Source of the DNA: Paenibacillus pasadenensis DSM 19293
Lineage (GTDB): Bacteria > Bacillota > Bacilli > Paenibacillales > Paenibacillaceae
Length of the DNA: 64,000 nt
Direction of reading: 5' to 3'
Assembly (NCBI RefSeq): GCF_000422485.1
Contig: NZ_AULW01000016.1
Location: 124,001-188,000 of the forward strand
The number at the start of each line of letters is the position of its first letter. The first letter of the stretch is position 1. Both the position numbers and the translations under genes were made by a program. This document shows positions 53,401 to 61,890 of the stretch, in pieces. Under the pieces are notes generated by a model. It was given only the letters and a program-made list of their open reading frames with translations, was not told the DNA's origin and made no database searches.

Positions 53401-53847
53401 AGCCAATATTTGCAAACCAATAAGGATCAACTAGCAATCTATAAACTGCGCAACAACAAGCCGATCACGAAACAGGATTTGGAGACGCTCGAACATATAC
53501 TGTGGGGAGAACTCGGAACCAAAGAGGATTATGAGCGGGAATATAAAGATTTACCAGTAACTAAGCTTGTGCGAACGGTCGTGGGGCTTGATCAGGAGGC
53601 TGCGAATGAAGCATTTGTGGTATTCTTGCAAGAAAACCGATTGAATGTCAATCAACTTCGGTTTGTAAAGCTGATTATCGATTATGTAGTTAAAAACGGT
53701 ATCATTGAAAAATCCGTACTCCAAGAGGAGCCGTTCCGCTCGGTTGGCAGTATAACGGAACTGTTCAGTAATAATCTGGACGATGCACGAGCAATTATCG
53801 GTGTTATTGATACGATTAATAAGAACGCTGAGGTTGTTGGGGCTTAG
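50482..53847 (+). CDS. hsdR: Type I restriction endonuclease subunit with N-terminal DUF4145-like domain
   Basis: 1121 residues. An extra N-terminal region of about 150 residues (ACVEAEKALVVSPATSAILCRRALELAVKWL) resembles DUF4145, a HEPN-like domain seen in some HsdR. A coiled coil follows, then the nuclease (GYADYVLFGENGKPLAVVEAKRT, about 241-265), Walker A MATGSGKTRTA (about 377), DESH and GRGTRLCKDL motor motifs. Starts right after the hsdS stop with no gap; a strong terminator follows. Restricts unmethylated DNA by translocation. Confidence 0.95.
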   Translation: MSDVQLSNFGFLSANKTYASFAGACVEAEKALVVSPATSAILCRRALELAVKWLFTYDSDLKVPYQDNLSSLIHDVTFLRVIDQSMLPQLKYITKLGNAAVHSNATISRGEAILSLRNLHNFICWIDYCYSVEYTARSFDEQLLLEENKRQEKVRPQELQDLYDRLGSKDRKLEDLIKENEELRKLLTERKAQNTLEYDFAPDQISEYETRKRYIDLELKLAGWTFRQNVLEEFEVQGMPNGQGIGYADYVLFGENGKPLAVVEAKRTSSDPNIGKQQAKLYADCLEQRYGQRPVIYYTNGFITNFWDDLYYASRQVSGFASQDELQLLVNRRSIRRPLQDVQINNSIVNRPYQHEAVLSVCDALNKGQRTALLVMATGSGKTRTASAIVDVLSRYNWVKNVLFLADRTTLVRQAKNSFSQYLPDMTLCNLLDSKDNPETARIVFSTYPTMMNAIDEAKRKDGKKLFTVGHFDLIIIDESHRSVYKKYKAIFDYFDAILLGLTATPKDEVDKNTYDVFRLENGVPTFAYELEQAVKEGHLVDYRTVETTTKIMDDGIRYDDLSDEEKEQYEELLLEDEEEEPRDIDSAAINEWLFNQDTIDRVLQLVMERGLKVEGGDKLGKTIIFAKNHRHAVAIVERFDSLYPTLKGHFARVIDIKTNYYQSLIDDFSIWSKLPQIAVSVDMLDTGVDIPEVVNLVFFKKVRSKSKFWQMVGRGTRLCKDLHGIGEDKREFLIFDFCRNFEFFRANPKGKDTNITETLSEKLFNVRTQIVRELQQLRYQEPEYIAHRTDLVNRLKNSVNALNEEHFRIRQHIQYVHKYKQDAAWLSLTDTDMGDLKEYIAPLVVSIENDELAKRFDYMMLIIELAKLQGTQSVKPIRKVMETAEKLSKLGTIPQIVAQRDVIEKIQTAEFWEEADIFEMEKVREALRDLIKFLERETQQIYYTNFKDEWLAVEESRGFYNTNDLQNYRKKVSQYLQTNKDQLAIYKLRNNKPITKQDLETLEHILWGELGTKEDYEREYKDLPVTKLVRTVVGLDQEAANEAFVVFLQENRLNVNQLRFVKLIIDYVVKNGIIEKSVLQEEPFRSVGSITELFSNNLDDARAIIGVIDTINKNAEVVGA

Positions 53848-53891
53848 TTTTTACGGATTATAGACACTTCAAATTTAATTACTTGCATCTG

Positions 53892-53933
53892 GGCGTAACT
53901 AAAATGGACATCTATTTTAGTTACGCCTTTTTT
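53892..53933 (+). terminator. Terminator after hsdR
   Basis: GGCGTAACTAAAAT pairs with ATTTTAGTTACGCC, loop of 8 bases, six T. It closes the HIRAN-to-hsdR block and separates it from the RloC-like gene. Confidence 0.92.
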
Positions 53934-53960
53934 AATTAACGTTTACGGGGTGAAAAAGTA

Positions 53961-56177
53961 ATGATTAAAGAAATTTCCATTAAGAAGATAGCGACTTATA
54001 ATAATTCAGGTGTTATCTTTAGTGGATTAAAGAAAATTAATTTTTTCTACGGTTCTAATGGAAGTGGGAAAACTACATTGTCGAATGCTATGAAAAATAT
54101 TGAAAACTTCACGGATTGTAATATTGATTGGGCATCACAGCCATTAAAAACATTGGTATACAACCAGAAATTTGTGGAGGAAAATTTCCATCAGGATTCG
54201 AACATCAAGGGTATATTCACCTTAGGTAAGGAGTCAACTGAAATAAAAAATGAAATTACTGAAAAGAAGAGGCTTGTTGATAAGTTTGACGAAGAGATTC
54301 GTAGAATGCGCACTAACTTGTCCAATAAAGAAGAGGAATATAACGCGAATGAAAATGAATTTATAGATGATTGCTGGGAATTAAAAAGGAAATATGATAA
54401 TGAGTTTTTACAAGCTTTTTCAGGAGTGAGAAATAATAAAATAAACTTTATGAATAAATGTAAACAGTCGCATTCACTTGAAGTTCAGCAATGTGATTTT
54501 GAGGATTTACGTGTTCGTTCAAATAAATTATTTAATGGAAGTTTAGTGAAAATCCAAACGCTTCAATCGATAAAAAATGATGAACTGAACGCTGCTTGTT
54601 CAAGCGAGATATTCCAAAAACAAATTGTTGGTAAGCAGGAGGTCGATATCGCAGCTCTCATTTCTAGACTGGCTTTAAGCGATTGGGTAAAAAAAGGATA
54701 TGACCATGTACATAATTCAGATGGAATGTGCCCTTTTTGTCAACAGTCATTGCCGGATGGTTTTATACATCAATTAGAAGAATATTTTAATGAAACTTAT
54801 GAAAATGAAATGAAGGAACTAGCAAATAATGTTGATCAATACATGGAAACTTATAGCAATCTCGAAACTTCAATCCAGGACCTATTGTTAAATGAATTAC
54901 CGTATATCGATAAGGAGAAGATTAGTCAACAATTTGAACTAATCAGATCGAAAAATGAAATCAATCTCGAATTAATTGAACAAAAACGAAAAGAGCCGAG
55001 TAAGGGAATTGTTTTAGTTCCTGTTCATGAGTTTATAAAAAATATAAATCTGGAAATCGAGAGAATAAATCAGGAGATCCAAGCACATAACAGGTTGGTT
55101 GATAACCGAGCCCAGGAAGAACAACTACTAAAGGATGAGGTATGGAGATTCATAGCAAATGAAAATCTGCATAATCACGAAAAATATGTACGAAAAGAAT
55201 TTAGTATCAAGAATGCAATAACCGGGATAAAAGATGGTATCACGTCAAAAACATCTGAGAAAAATAGATTAATTTCCGAAATCGAAGGTTTAGAGGCACA
55301 AATCACAAGTGTAACTCCATCCATAAATGAAATGAATCGTCTGTTAAAGGCGTATAATTTTACAAATTTCAAATTTGCACATACTCAAAATCAGGGGAAT
55401 TATCGTTTGATACGATCTACTGGAGAAGATGTAAATCAGACTTTAAGTGAAGGAGAAAAAACATTCGTAACATTCCTATATTTTATGCATCTGTTGAATG
55501 GAAGCAATAACAGAGATCTTATTACAGAGAATAAAGTAGTTGTGATTGATGATCCAATTTCTAGCTTGGATAGTAATGTACTATTTATCGTTAGCAATCT
55601 CATTTTGAAACTTATTGATGATATTAGGAACAATAGAAACAATGTCGTTCAATTATTTGTTTTAACCCATAATGTTTACTTTCATAAGGAAGTAACCTTT
55701 GATAAAAAGCGATCAAAAGGCGGAAAATTACACGATGAAACCTTCTGGATTATTAGAAAAGTTAATAATGTTACAGATGCTCAGCCCTATGATACAAATC
55801 CAATAAAAACTTCATATGAATTAATGTGGCAAGAACTTAGATCCGCAGCACAGAGCAGTTCCACAACAACGGTTCAAAACTTGATTCGTAGAATTATAGA
55901 AAACTATTTTAAAGTATTTGGTAATATTAGTGAAGCTGATATTCTGAAAAAATTCGAAGAAGAAGAAAAGGTATTATGTAAATCGCTTTTATCCTGGGCA
56001 AATGATGGGTCCCATTTTGCAAGCGATGATATATATATTGAACATCCGCTAGATACAAATGCAAGGTACCTTAATATATTCGAGAAGATATTCAAGGTTA
56101 CAAACCATCATGCACATTACAAAATGATGATGGGTATTGAGGAAGCGAATGAGATTCCTCAAGCGCAGGTATCATAA
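53961..56177 (+). CDS. RloC/PrrC-like ABC ATPase, probable anticodon nuclease
   Basis: 738 residues. AAA_13 type: Walker A GSNGSGKTTL (31-40), long coiled coils with a central Rad50-like zinc hook CPFC (C257, C260), signature LSEGEKTF (about 494), Walker B VVVIDDPISSLDS and a switch His in LTHNVYFH. The C-terminal part has RRIIENYF (about 644) and NDGSHF (about 680), fitting the HEPN-type nuclease of RloC/PrrC that cuts tRNA anticodons. RloC is known to sit beside type I hsd genes, as here. Very AT-rich compared with both neighbours, with its own terminator, so it was inserted as a separate piece. The tRNA target is unknown. Confidence 0.82.
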   Translation: MIKEISIKKIATYNNSGVIFSGLKKINFFYGSNGSGKTTLSNAMKNIENFTDCNIDWASQPLKTLVYNQKFVEENFHQDSNIKGIFTLGKESTEIKNEITEKKRLVDKFDEEIRRMRTNLSNKEEEYNANENEFIDDCWELKRKYDNEFLQAFSGVRNNKINFMNKCKQSHSLEVQQCDFEDLRVRSNKLFNGSLVKIQTLQSIKNDELNAACSSEIFQKQIVGKQEVDIAALISRLALSDWVKKGYDHVHNSDGMCPFCQQSLPDGFIHQLEEYFNETYENEMKELANNVDQYMETYSNLETSIQDLLLNELPYIDKEKISQQFELIRSKNEINLELIEQKRKEPSKGIVLVPVHEFIKNINLEIERINQEIQAHNRLVDNRAQEEQLLKDEVWRFIANENLHNHEKYVRKEFSIKNAITGIKDGITSKTSEKNRLISEIEGLEAQITSVTPSINEMNRLLKAYNFTNFKFAHTQNQGNYRLIRSTGEDVNQTLSEGEKTFVTFLYFMHLLNGSNNRDLITENKVVVIDDPISSLDSNVLFIVSNLILKLIDDIRNNRNNVVQLFVLTHNVYFHKEVTFDKKRSKGGKLHDETFWIIRKVNNVTDAQPYDTNPIKTSYELMWQELRSAAQSSSTTTVQNLIRRIIENYFKVFGNISEADILKKFEEEEKVLCKSLLSWANDGSHFASDDIYIEHPLDTNARYLNIFEKIFKVTNHHAHYKMMMGIEEANEIPQAQVS

Positions 56178-56215
56178 TCACTTTAGTTTTTTTAAAAATA
56201 TATACAATGAAACTT

Positions 56216-56252
56216 ACCCAAACAAAGCGGGTTGCTTTGTTTGGGTTTTTTT
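56216..56252 (+). terminator. Terminator after RloC-like gene
   Basis: Thirteen-base arms (56216-56228 with 56234-56246), loop GGGTT, seven T. Confidence 0.92.
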
Positions 56253-56315
56253 GTATTTCCACAGGACTTATTGCCTATATTGTCGAATTATCAATAAAGG
56301 GATTTTATTCCACAG

Positions 56316-56345
56316 GAACGTATATTCGATGACAACCTATTGTCT
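56316..56345 (+). promoter_or_regulatory. Composite operator 2: LexA-like box plus GACAA-N4-TTGTC palindrome
   Basis: GAACGTATATTC (56316-56327) followed by GACAACCTATTGTC (56331-56344). It differs from operator 1 at only 4 of 30 bases although the genes lie 16 kb apart. ATGACA (56329-56334), 17 bases and TATGTT (56352-56357) could be the promoter, so the palindrome would cover the -35 region. 54 bases before the first YprA gene. Confidence 0.7.
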
Positions 56346-56398
56346 AATCATTATGTTTAAATAGGATCAACAGACATTAGCGATGGAGGGATTAGGTA

Positions 56399-59083
56399 AT
56401 GGCATTTCTGAAATGCTCGGAATGCACCAATATGCTAAAGGCAATTCAAATTTCCAATAAAATCAGCCAAGTTGGGGAGCAACGATTACTTGAATATTCG
56501 CCAACCGGGATTAAATGCTCAGACTGGACTCCCGTAATTGAAAACCTCCGAGGATTCGCAGAAGGAATTTACTGTCCGTCTTGTTTTGCTATCGTTCCTC
56601 TAGAGAAAGAAGAATTTGTACTATGTGAGGATAACCGAATTCCTGGCGTCGTAAGTCATGAATTTTCATCAGAAGATGTACTGGATAAGCTGAAGAAGTT
56701 GGGCGAGGAAGAGGCCGCTGAGATTTATGTACATACACTTCCTGCCAAAGAGGCAACTTTTGCAAATATTCCTGAATCTACACCGGAGCCCATTAAGGAC
56801 GCCTTATATCGAATGGGAATTAAGCAGTTATATTCACACCAAGCAGAAACGGCCGATGCAGTCCATTCTGGTTCTAATGTTGTCTTGGTCACTTCAACGT
56901 CATCCGGAAAGACGTTGTCCTATAACCTGCCGATTCTTAGTCGTTTATATAACCATCCCGAAGAACGTGCGTTATACATATTTCCAACAAAAGCGTTAGC
57001 AAATGATCAGTTAGATCAAATTAGGCGTTTTGGCTTACAACAGGCGGAGAATCCTTCTTCCCTGGATGAGTGGTTTGAGACCCAGTTGCATTTGGGAGAT
57101 CGTCTGATTCATATTGGCCGGCTGGATGGGGATACCGAGAATGGGCCGCGGCAGCGAATCATGGAAAAAGCACAGGTATGGATGACGAATCCGGATATGA
57201 TTCATTACTCCATTCTCGGGCAAGTTCAGAAGGTGAAGTATGCGACCGCGCACCACATTCGAAATTATCTGCGGAACCTCAAATTTATCGTGCTTGATGA
57301 GATGCATATGTACCGAGGTACATTCGGAAGTCATGTCGCATTGGTACTCAGACGCCTGCTTAAGGTTTGTCGAGAACTTGGTAATACTCACAACATCCAG
57401 ATTATTACGAGCTCAGCAACGATTGAAAATCCTATTAGATTAGCAGAGGATCTTACAGGTCTTAGCGGATTCACCCTCATCAATACAGATGGTTCCGCCC
57501 ATCAGAAAAAGGGGATCGTCCTCTGGAATCCCGGTATGTCAGCCGATGAACAAGTCCGCCGCGCGCCTTCTACCGATGCCATTACGATGGCGAAACAGAT
57601 CATGACTGTTGATCAGAAAGTGATTAAGAGCATCATTTTTCAACCTTCTCGCAGTCAGACTATGGTATTTACCCGTTATATCAAAGACGTCTTGCGCCAG
57701 CCTCTCCGACTACCAAAAGAGAAAGTGGAAGGAGAAAAACTCGCGGCATTTTATACCGGAATACTGCCGAATGATACTCGGAAACGGATTATTGAGAGAC
57801 TCAAGTCCCACGACATTCATGTCATTATTACTACCAATGCCCTTGAAGTCGGGATTGATATCGGTGATTTGAGTCTTGCCGTTCTTGTTGGTTATCCCGG
57901 ATCGAAAGCGGCTTTCTCCCAACAGATCGGACGTGTTGGCCGCAAAGGCGAGGGTGTTGCCATACTGATCTGGCAGGATGAACCGCTTCAGCAGTATTAC
58001 ATGCGTAACCCGCTTGAATTTATCCATAAAGCTCCCGAGGTAGTTAGGATTAATCCAACAAATTACAAGTTGTTAGCCATGCACATCCCGTTACTAAGAG
58101 AAGAGCTCGGGAGAGAAGTCACGAAGGAAGACTTGCAGGACATGTTTCCTGGATTACTCGAAGATTATATTGAGACTGTACTGCAAGTAGCTGCAACAGC
58201 TAACGATGAGGCGACCGTTGATGACAAGTTTAGTCTTCGATCAATGTCTGGTAAAAATTACAGCGTAACCATTCGGGGACAAAATCAAACGATAGTAGAC
58301 AGTTTGGATGAGTGGAGTGCTCTTCGTGATTTTTATGAAGGCGCGATCTATTGGACTCCTGGAGAGAAAGGCTATCGAGTAGACTCTATCAATCGCAGAA
58401 AAGGTGAAATTATTGTATTGCCTATTCAGGAACTAACCTATTACACTCAATCTACTTATCGCGATATCATCGATATTATGCAGACTTATCAGAAGCAACA
58501 CATCGAAGGAATCGATATGGCTTATGGTGAACTGGAGATTAAGCGGAGTGTCTTCGGTTATAAAAAAGTTTACTTCGGACAGAAGCATGAGTCTGAGCAG
58601 GTTCAATTGGATCATCCGTCCGTCACCCGATTCACTCCGGAAGGAATGTGGGTTACACTAACGGATTCTCAATGGAGCCAATTGAAAAATGGCATTCAGG
58701 AGTTAGCGGATGAGGGCAGATCCATCGACTTATTGGCTGAAGCTTCCCTTCACGCTGCAGGTCACGCTATGACTTCGGTTATTCCTGACCTCATTATCTG
58801 CGACGCTAATGATTTTACAGGGTTTTCGGCGAGCGGGATGACGGCTTTTGCCAATAGACCTGTTATCGGCTTCTATGGCGAGAACGGGTCCGGTCTCGGG
58901 ACCATCGAAGCGATCTATGAGAAACTTCCGCAAGTGCTTCGAAAGGCTCTTGAACTTATTGAGAGCTGCCCTTGTGCCGAAGGATGTCCTAGCTGCGTGC
59001 AGCTCCCAGGTAAAGGGAATATTGAATTGTTCAAACCTGGAGCCAAAATGCTGCTGAAGATTTTGATAGAAGGGAACGATTAA
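56399..59083 (+). CDS. YprA/MrfA-family DEAD-box helicase, first of two
   Basis: 894 residues. N-terminal Cys pairs (CSEC and CPSC) may form a zinc site. The SF2 helicase has HQAETADAV (Q motif), TSTSSGKT (about 167), DEMH (about 299), SSATI, TTNALEVGIDIGDL and QQIGRVGRKG (about 509). The C-terminal DUF1998-type region ends in the four-Cys motif CPCAEGCPSC of MrfA-like enzymes. Members unwind 3'-5' and form the core of DISARM, Dpd and Druantia defence systems and of MrfAB repair. The RBS is GGAGGG. It lies 2 bases before its paralogue. Confidence 0.9.
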   Translation: MAFLKCSECTNMLKAIQISNKISQVGEQRLLEYSPTGIKCSDWTPVIENLRGFAEGIYCPSCFAIVPLEKEEFVLCEDNRIPGVVSHEFSSEDVLDKLKKLGEEEAAEIYVHTLPAKEATFANIPESTPEPIKDALYRMGIKQLYSHQAETADAVHSGSNVVLVTSTSSGKTLSYNLPILSRLYNHPEERALYIFPTKALANDQLDQIRRFGLQQAENPSSLDEWFETQLHLGDRLIHIGRLDGDTENGPRQRIMEKAQVWMTNPDMIHYSILGQVQKVKYATAHHIRNYLRNLKFIVLDEMHMYRGTFGSHVALVLRRLLKVCRELGNTHNIQIITSSATIENPIRLAEDLTGLSGFTLINTDGSAHQKKGIVLWNPGMSADEQVRRAPSTDAITMAKQIMTVDQKVIKSIIFQPSRSQTMVFTRYIKDVLRQPLRLPKEKVEGEKLAAFYTGILPNDTRKRIIERLKSHDIHVIITTNALEVGIDIGDLSLAVLVGYPGSKAAFSQQIGRVGRKGEGVAILIWQDEPLQQYYMRNPLEFIHKAPEVVRINPTNYKLLAMHIPLLREELGREVTKEDLQDMFPGLLEDYIETVLQVAATANDEATVDDKFSLRSMSGKNYSVTIRGQNQTIVDSLDEWSALRDFYEGAIYWTPGEKGYRVDSINRRKGEIIVLPIQELTYYTQSTYRDIIDIMQTYQKQHIEGIDMAYGELEIKRSVFGYKKVYFGQKHESEQVQLDHPSVTRFTPEGMWVTLTDSQWSQLKNGIQELADEGRSIDLLAEASLHAAGHAMTSVIPDLIICDANDFTGFSASGMTAFANRPVIGFYGENGSGLGTIEAIYEKLPQVLRKALELIESCPCAEGCPSCVQLPGKGNIELFKPGAKMLLKILIEGND

Positions 59084-59085
59084 GA

Positions 59086-61836
59086 ATGCCTGTAATCTGT
59101 TCCGCTTGCGGAGGCCAAAGACCTTACGGGGACTTCATTCAAATCAGCTATAAGGCGGATCCAAAGGGCTATTACCGTAAGATCCATCAACGGGCAAACG
59201 GGATTCGAGTTTCAGAATGGCGCTCCCTTGAACCCGATACGGAGTCCTATATAAACAAACCATCCGGCGTTTATTGTTCACATGATAGACATTCAATCTT
59301 GGACGACATGCTGACACCGGAAGAAATGGAATTGCTCACAGACCGAAGACTTCCTGTTCAACATGTATTCGATAGTGAAAAACTCGTCCAGAATTTGCTC
59401 GAACTCGGAACTCGTATTCGAAGTGACGTCCACGTGCATCAAATTGACGCCAACCAAGGCGCTTATGCTGACCAAATCCTTATGCCCAGTTGGCTGCAGC
59501 GGAAGCTTCATTCTCTGGGGATTAATAAACTGTATGAGCATCAAGGGGAAGCTATACAGAACATCCGTGAAGGCAGAAATGTCGTTCTCTGCACGAAAAC
59601 CGCATCTGGAAAATCATTGGCGTACAATGTTCCCATCATCGAAAAATTGGTTGCTGATCCGAATGCCTGTGCGCTTTATTTGGCCCCGTTCAAGGCATTA
59701 GTCGAGGACCAGTACGCTCACTTGAAAAAATGGGCTGATGATGTAGAAGAGCAGGGGAATCAAATCTCGCTTAATGGATTTTCTCGATTCTCTGTTAATG
59801 GACAGCAATTATCCGTTGGGGTTCTCCACGGGCAACGTAACGTTCCAGAGCATATGAGAAAAGATCAGGCATCTAGCTTCGTGTTCTCTGAGGGGCGCTA
59901 TTGGCTGACCAACGTACACTATCTGCATTTAATTCTTCAAGGTGCAGGTTCGCCTAAGGGAAAAGGCCCCCAACTGTTGCGCTTTCTGCAAAATCTTCGG
60001 TTTGTCGTCATTGATGAGCTGCATCAATACTCAGGCTTGTTAGGTTCAAAGGTTTCTTTGGTCCTTCGCAGATTAAGAATGTTATGTGACAGGTTGGGAA
60101 ATAAAAACGTCCAGTTTATTGCCTGCTCGGCTACAATTGCTAATCCAAAGTATCTAGCTGAAGAATTAACAGGAATGCGTGGAATGAAAGGATTTCATGA
60201 AATATCGGGAGTACAAGCGCCAGTAAAGAAGAAAGCGATTTTGATGTGGAATCCGGGCTTATCAGACGTTGAGCAAAAGAAAAGGGCCGTTGTTTCCGAT
60301 CTCTATGAGATTCTGCGCACGATCTACAAGGATGGAAGATGGCCGAGAAGTATCATTTTCACAAGCAACCGCCAGCAAGCCCAGCTTTTAAGTCGTGAAA
60401 TAAACATGATACTGCGCAGCCACCTTCATGATCATGGCGGGCTTTCGGCAGACGAACCACATGAGTTTTTTCTGCCGTACCATGCATACCTCACGCAAGA
60501 AGTTAAAGAACGAACCATACAAAAACTTGAGCAAGGCGAGATCCTTGGAGTGGTCACTACTAGCGCCCTAGAGGTCGGAATTGATGTGAAGTGTCTGGAT
60601 GTATGTATCTTACTCGGATACCCTGGCTCCCAGGCTTCCTTTTGGCAGCAGGCTGGACGAGTGGGACGCAGCAGAGACGGTGTGGTGATTATGATGCTTC
60701 AGGAAGAGCCATTGCAGCAATACTTTGCCCGCAACCCTGAAGAATTCTTTACGCTTTCGCCTGAATCTGCGGCGATCAATACAACGAATCCCAAGCTATT
60801 AAAGGAGCATCTCGCATACGCGGCTCACGAACTGGGAGGGACGTTGACGAATGCTATGAATTATGTTCGCTCTTCGGCGCTTCGCAAGGTGGTTGCGGAA
60901 GCAAGCGACCAGTGGCAGCAGATTGAAGGGAAACTACACTATCAAGGAGAAACACCCCGGTATCAAACTTTGTTCACTATGGGCGATACCTATACGGTTG
61001 TAACCAAGAACGGGTGGAATGAGGACATCCTATTTCAAAGTGTGGACGGACGTTCCTTGATTCGAGATTATCATGTAGACGCCGTATTTCTGGGACCTGA
61101 CAATCGTACCTTCTATAAGGTCAAGTGGGTCAATAACAAGCAACGCAAAGTGGTTGTAGAGCCAGTAAGAACGGATTATCATACTCGCGGAATTGTTCGT
61201 GATAGCATTGAAATCCATGATGTTACCAATCCTCTGATAAGTGACGCGGCGATCAAATCCAATCTTGGAAGCATCATCGTAAAACGAAGCACATTTGGCT
61301 ACAAAAAAATCTATAATCACGGCGCAATGCCTCTCGAAACCGTACAATTAACAAACACATACCCTGTCAGTTTCCAAACAGAGGCATTTTGGCTGATGTG
61401 GGACCACCAAGGAAGGAATGAACTTAGAGGTCTGCTCAAGGATGTGCAGAATCGCGAATCCATTGACTTGGAGACCCTGGTTGAGGGAAGCCTTCATGCC
61501 GTTGAACATGCCATAGCATCTGCGATACCGGCTGTTGTAAGGTGTAGTATGGCTGATTTTCAGCACACCTCTTTTTATTCTGGCTCGGCCTTGTTTGGAA
61601 TGCCCGGGATGTTCTTCTACGACAGCCAAGCAGGAGGCGGTTCGGGTATCGTCGAGGTTGTTGCGGAAAAGTTCGGGGTTCTCTTGGATAAAGCCCAACA
61701 GATCATTAGCAGCTGTGGTTGTTCAGACGGCTGTCCATCGTGCATTCAGTTATTTCATTGTGAAAAACAGAATGAGCCGCTGCATAAGGTTGGGGCTTTG
61801 TTGGTAATCAACCATTTACGAAAATCTTTCGGATAA
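59086..61836 (+). CDS. YprA/MrfA-family DEAD-box helicase, second of two
   Basis: 916 residues, same plan as the preceding gene: N-terminal CSACG, Q motif HQGEAIQNI, Walker A TKTASGKS (about 174), DELHQY (about 309), TTSALEVGIDVKCL, QQAGRVGRSRDG (about 521), and the C-terminal CGCSDGCPSC. Walker A ends in GKS rather than GKT. The two proteins align throughout, so they arose by duplication or form a heteromeric pair. Two such helicases in a row are rarely seen. Confidence 0.9.
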   Translation: MPVICSACGGQRPYGDFIQISYKADPKGYYRKIHQRANGIRVSEWRSLEPDTESYINKPSGVYCSHDRHSILDDMLTPEEMELLTDRRLPVQHVFDSEKLVQNLLELGTRIRSDVHVHQIDANQGAYADQILMPSWLQRKLHSLGINKLYEHQGEAIQNIREGRNVVLCTKTASGKSLAYNVPIIEKLVADPNACALYLAPFKALVEDQYAHLKKWADDVEEQGNQISLNGFSRFSVNGQQLSVGVLHGQRNVPEHMRKDQASSFVFSEGRYWLTNVHYLHLILQGAGSPKGKGPQLLRFLQNLRFVVIDELHQYSGLLGSKVSLVLRRLRMLCDRLGNKNVQFIACSATIANPKYLAEELTGMRGMKGFHEISGVQAPVKKKAILMWNPGLSDVEQKKRAVVSDLYEILRTIYKDGRWPRSIIFTSNRQQAQLLSREINMILRSHLHDHGGLSADEPHEFFLPYHAYLTQEVKERTIQKLEQGEILGVVTTSALEVGIDVKCLDVCILLGYPGSQASFWQQAGRVGRSRDGVVIMMLQEEPLQQYFARNPEEFFTLSPESAAINTTNPKLLKEHLAYAAHELGGTLTNAMNYVRSSALRKVVAEASDQWQQIEGKLHYQGETPRYQTLFTMGDTYTVVTKNGWNEDILFQSVDGRSLIRDYHVDAVFLGPDNRTFYKVKWVNNKQRKVVVEPVRTDYHTRGIVRDSIEIHDVTNPLISDAAIKSNLGSIIVKRSTFGYKKIYNHGAMPLETVQLTNTYPVSFQTEAFWLMWDHQGRNELRGLLKDVQNRESIDLETLVEGSLHAVEHAIASAIPAVVRCSMADFQHTSFYSGSALFGMPGMFFYDSQAGGGSGIVEVVAEKFGVLLDKAQQIISSCGCSDGCPSCIQLFHCEKQNEPLHKVGALLVINHLRKSFG

Positions 61837-61890
61837 AGGGAGCTTAAAGCCATCTTAGTCGCGGCACATTAACCCCAAGGAGTGAGGAAT

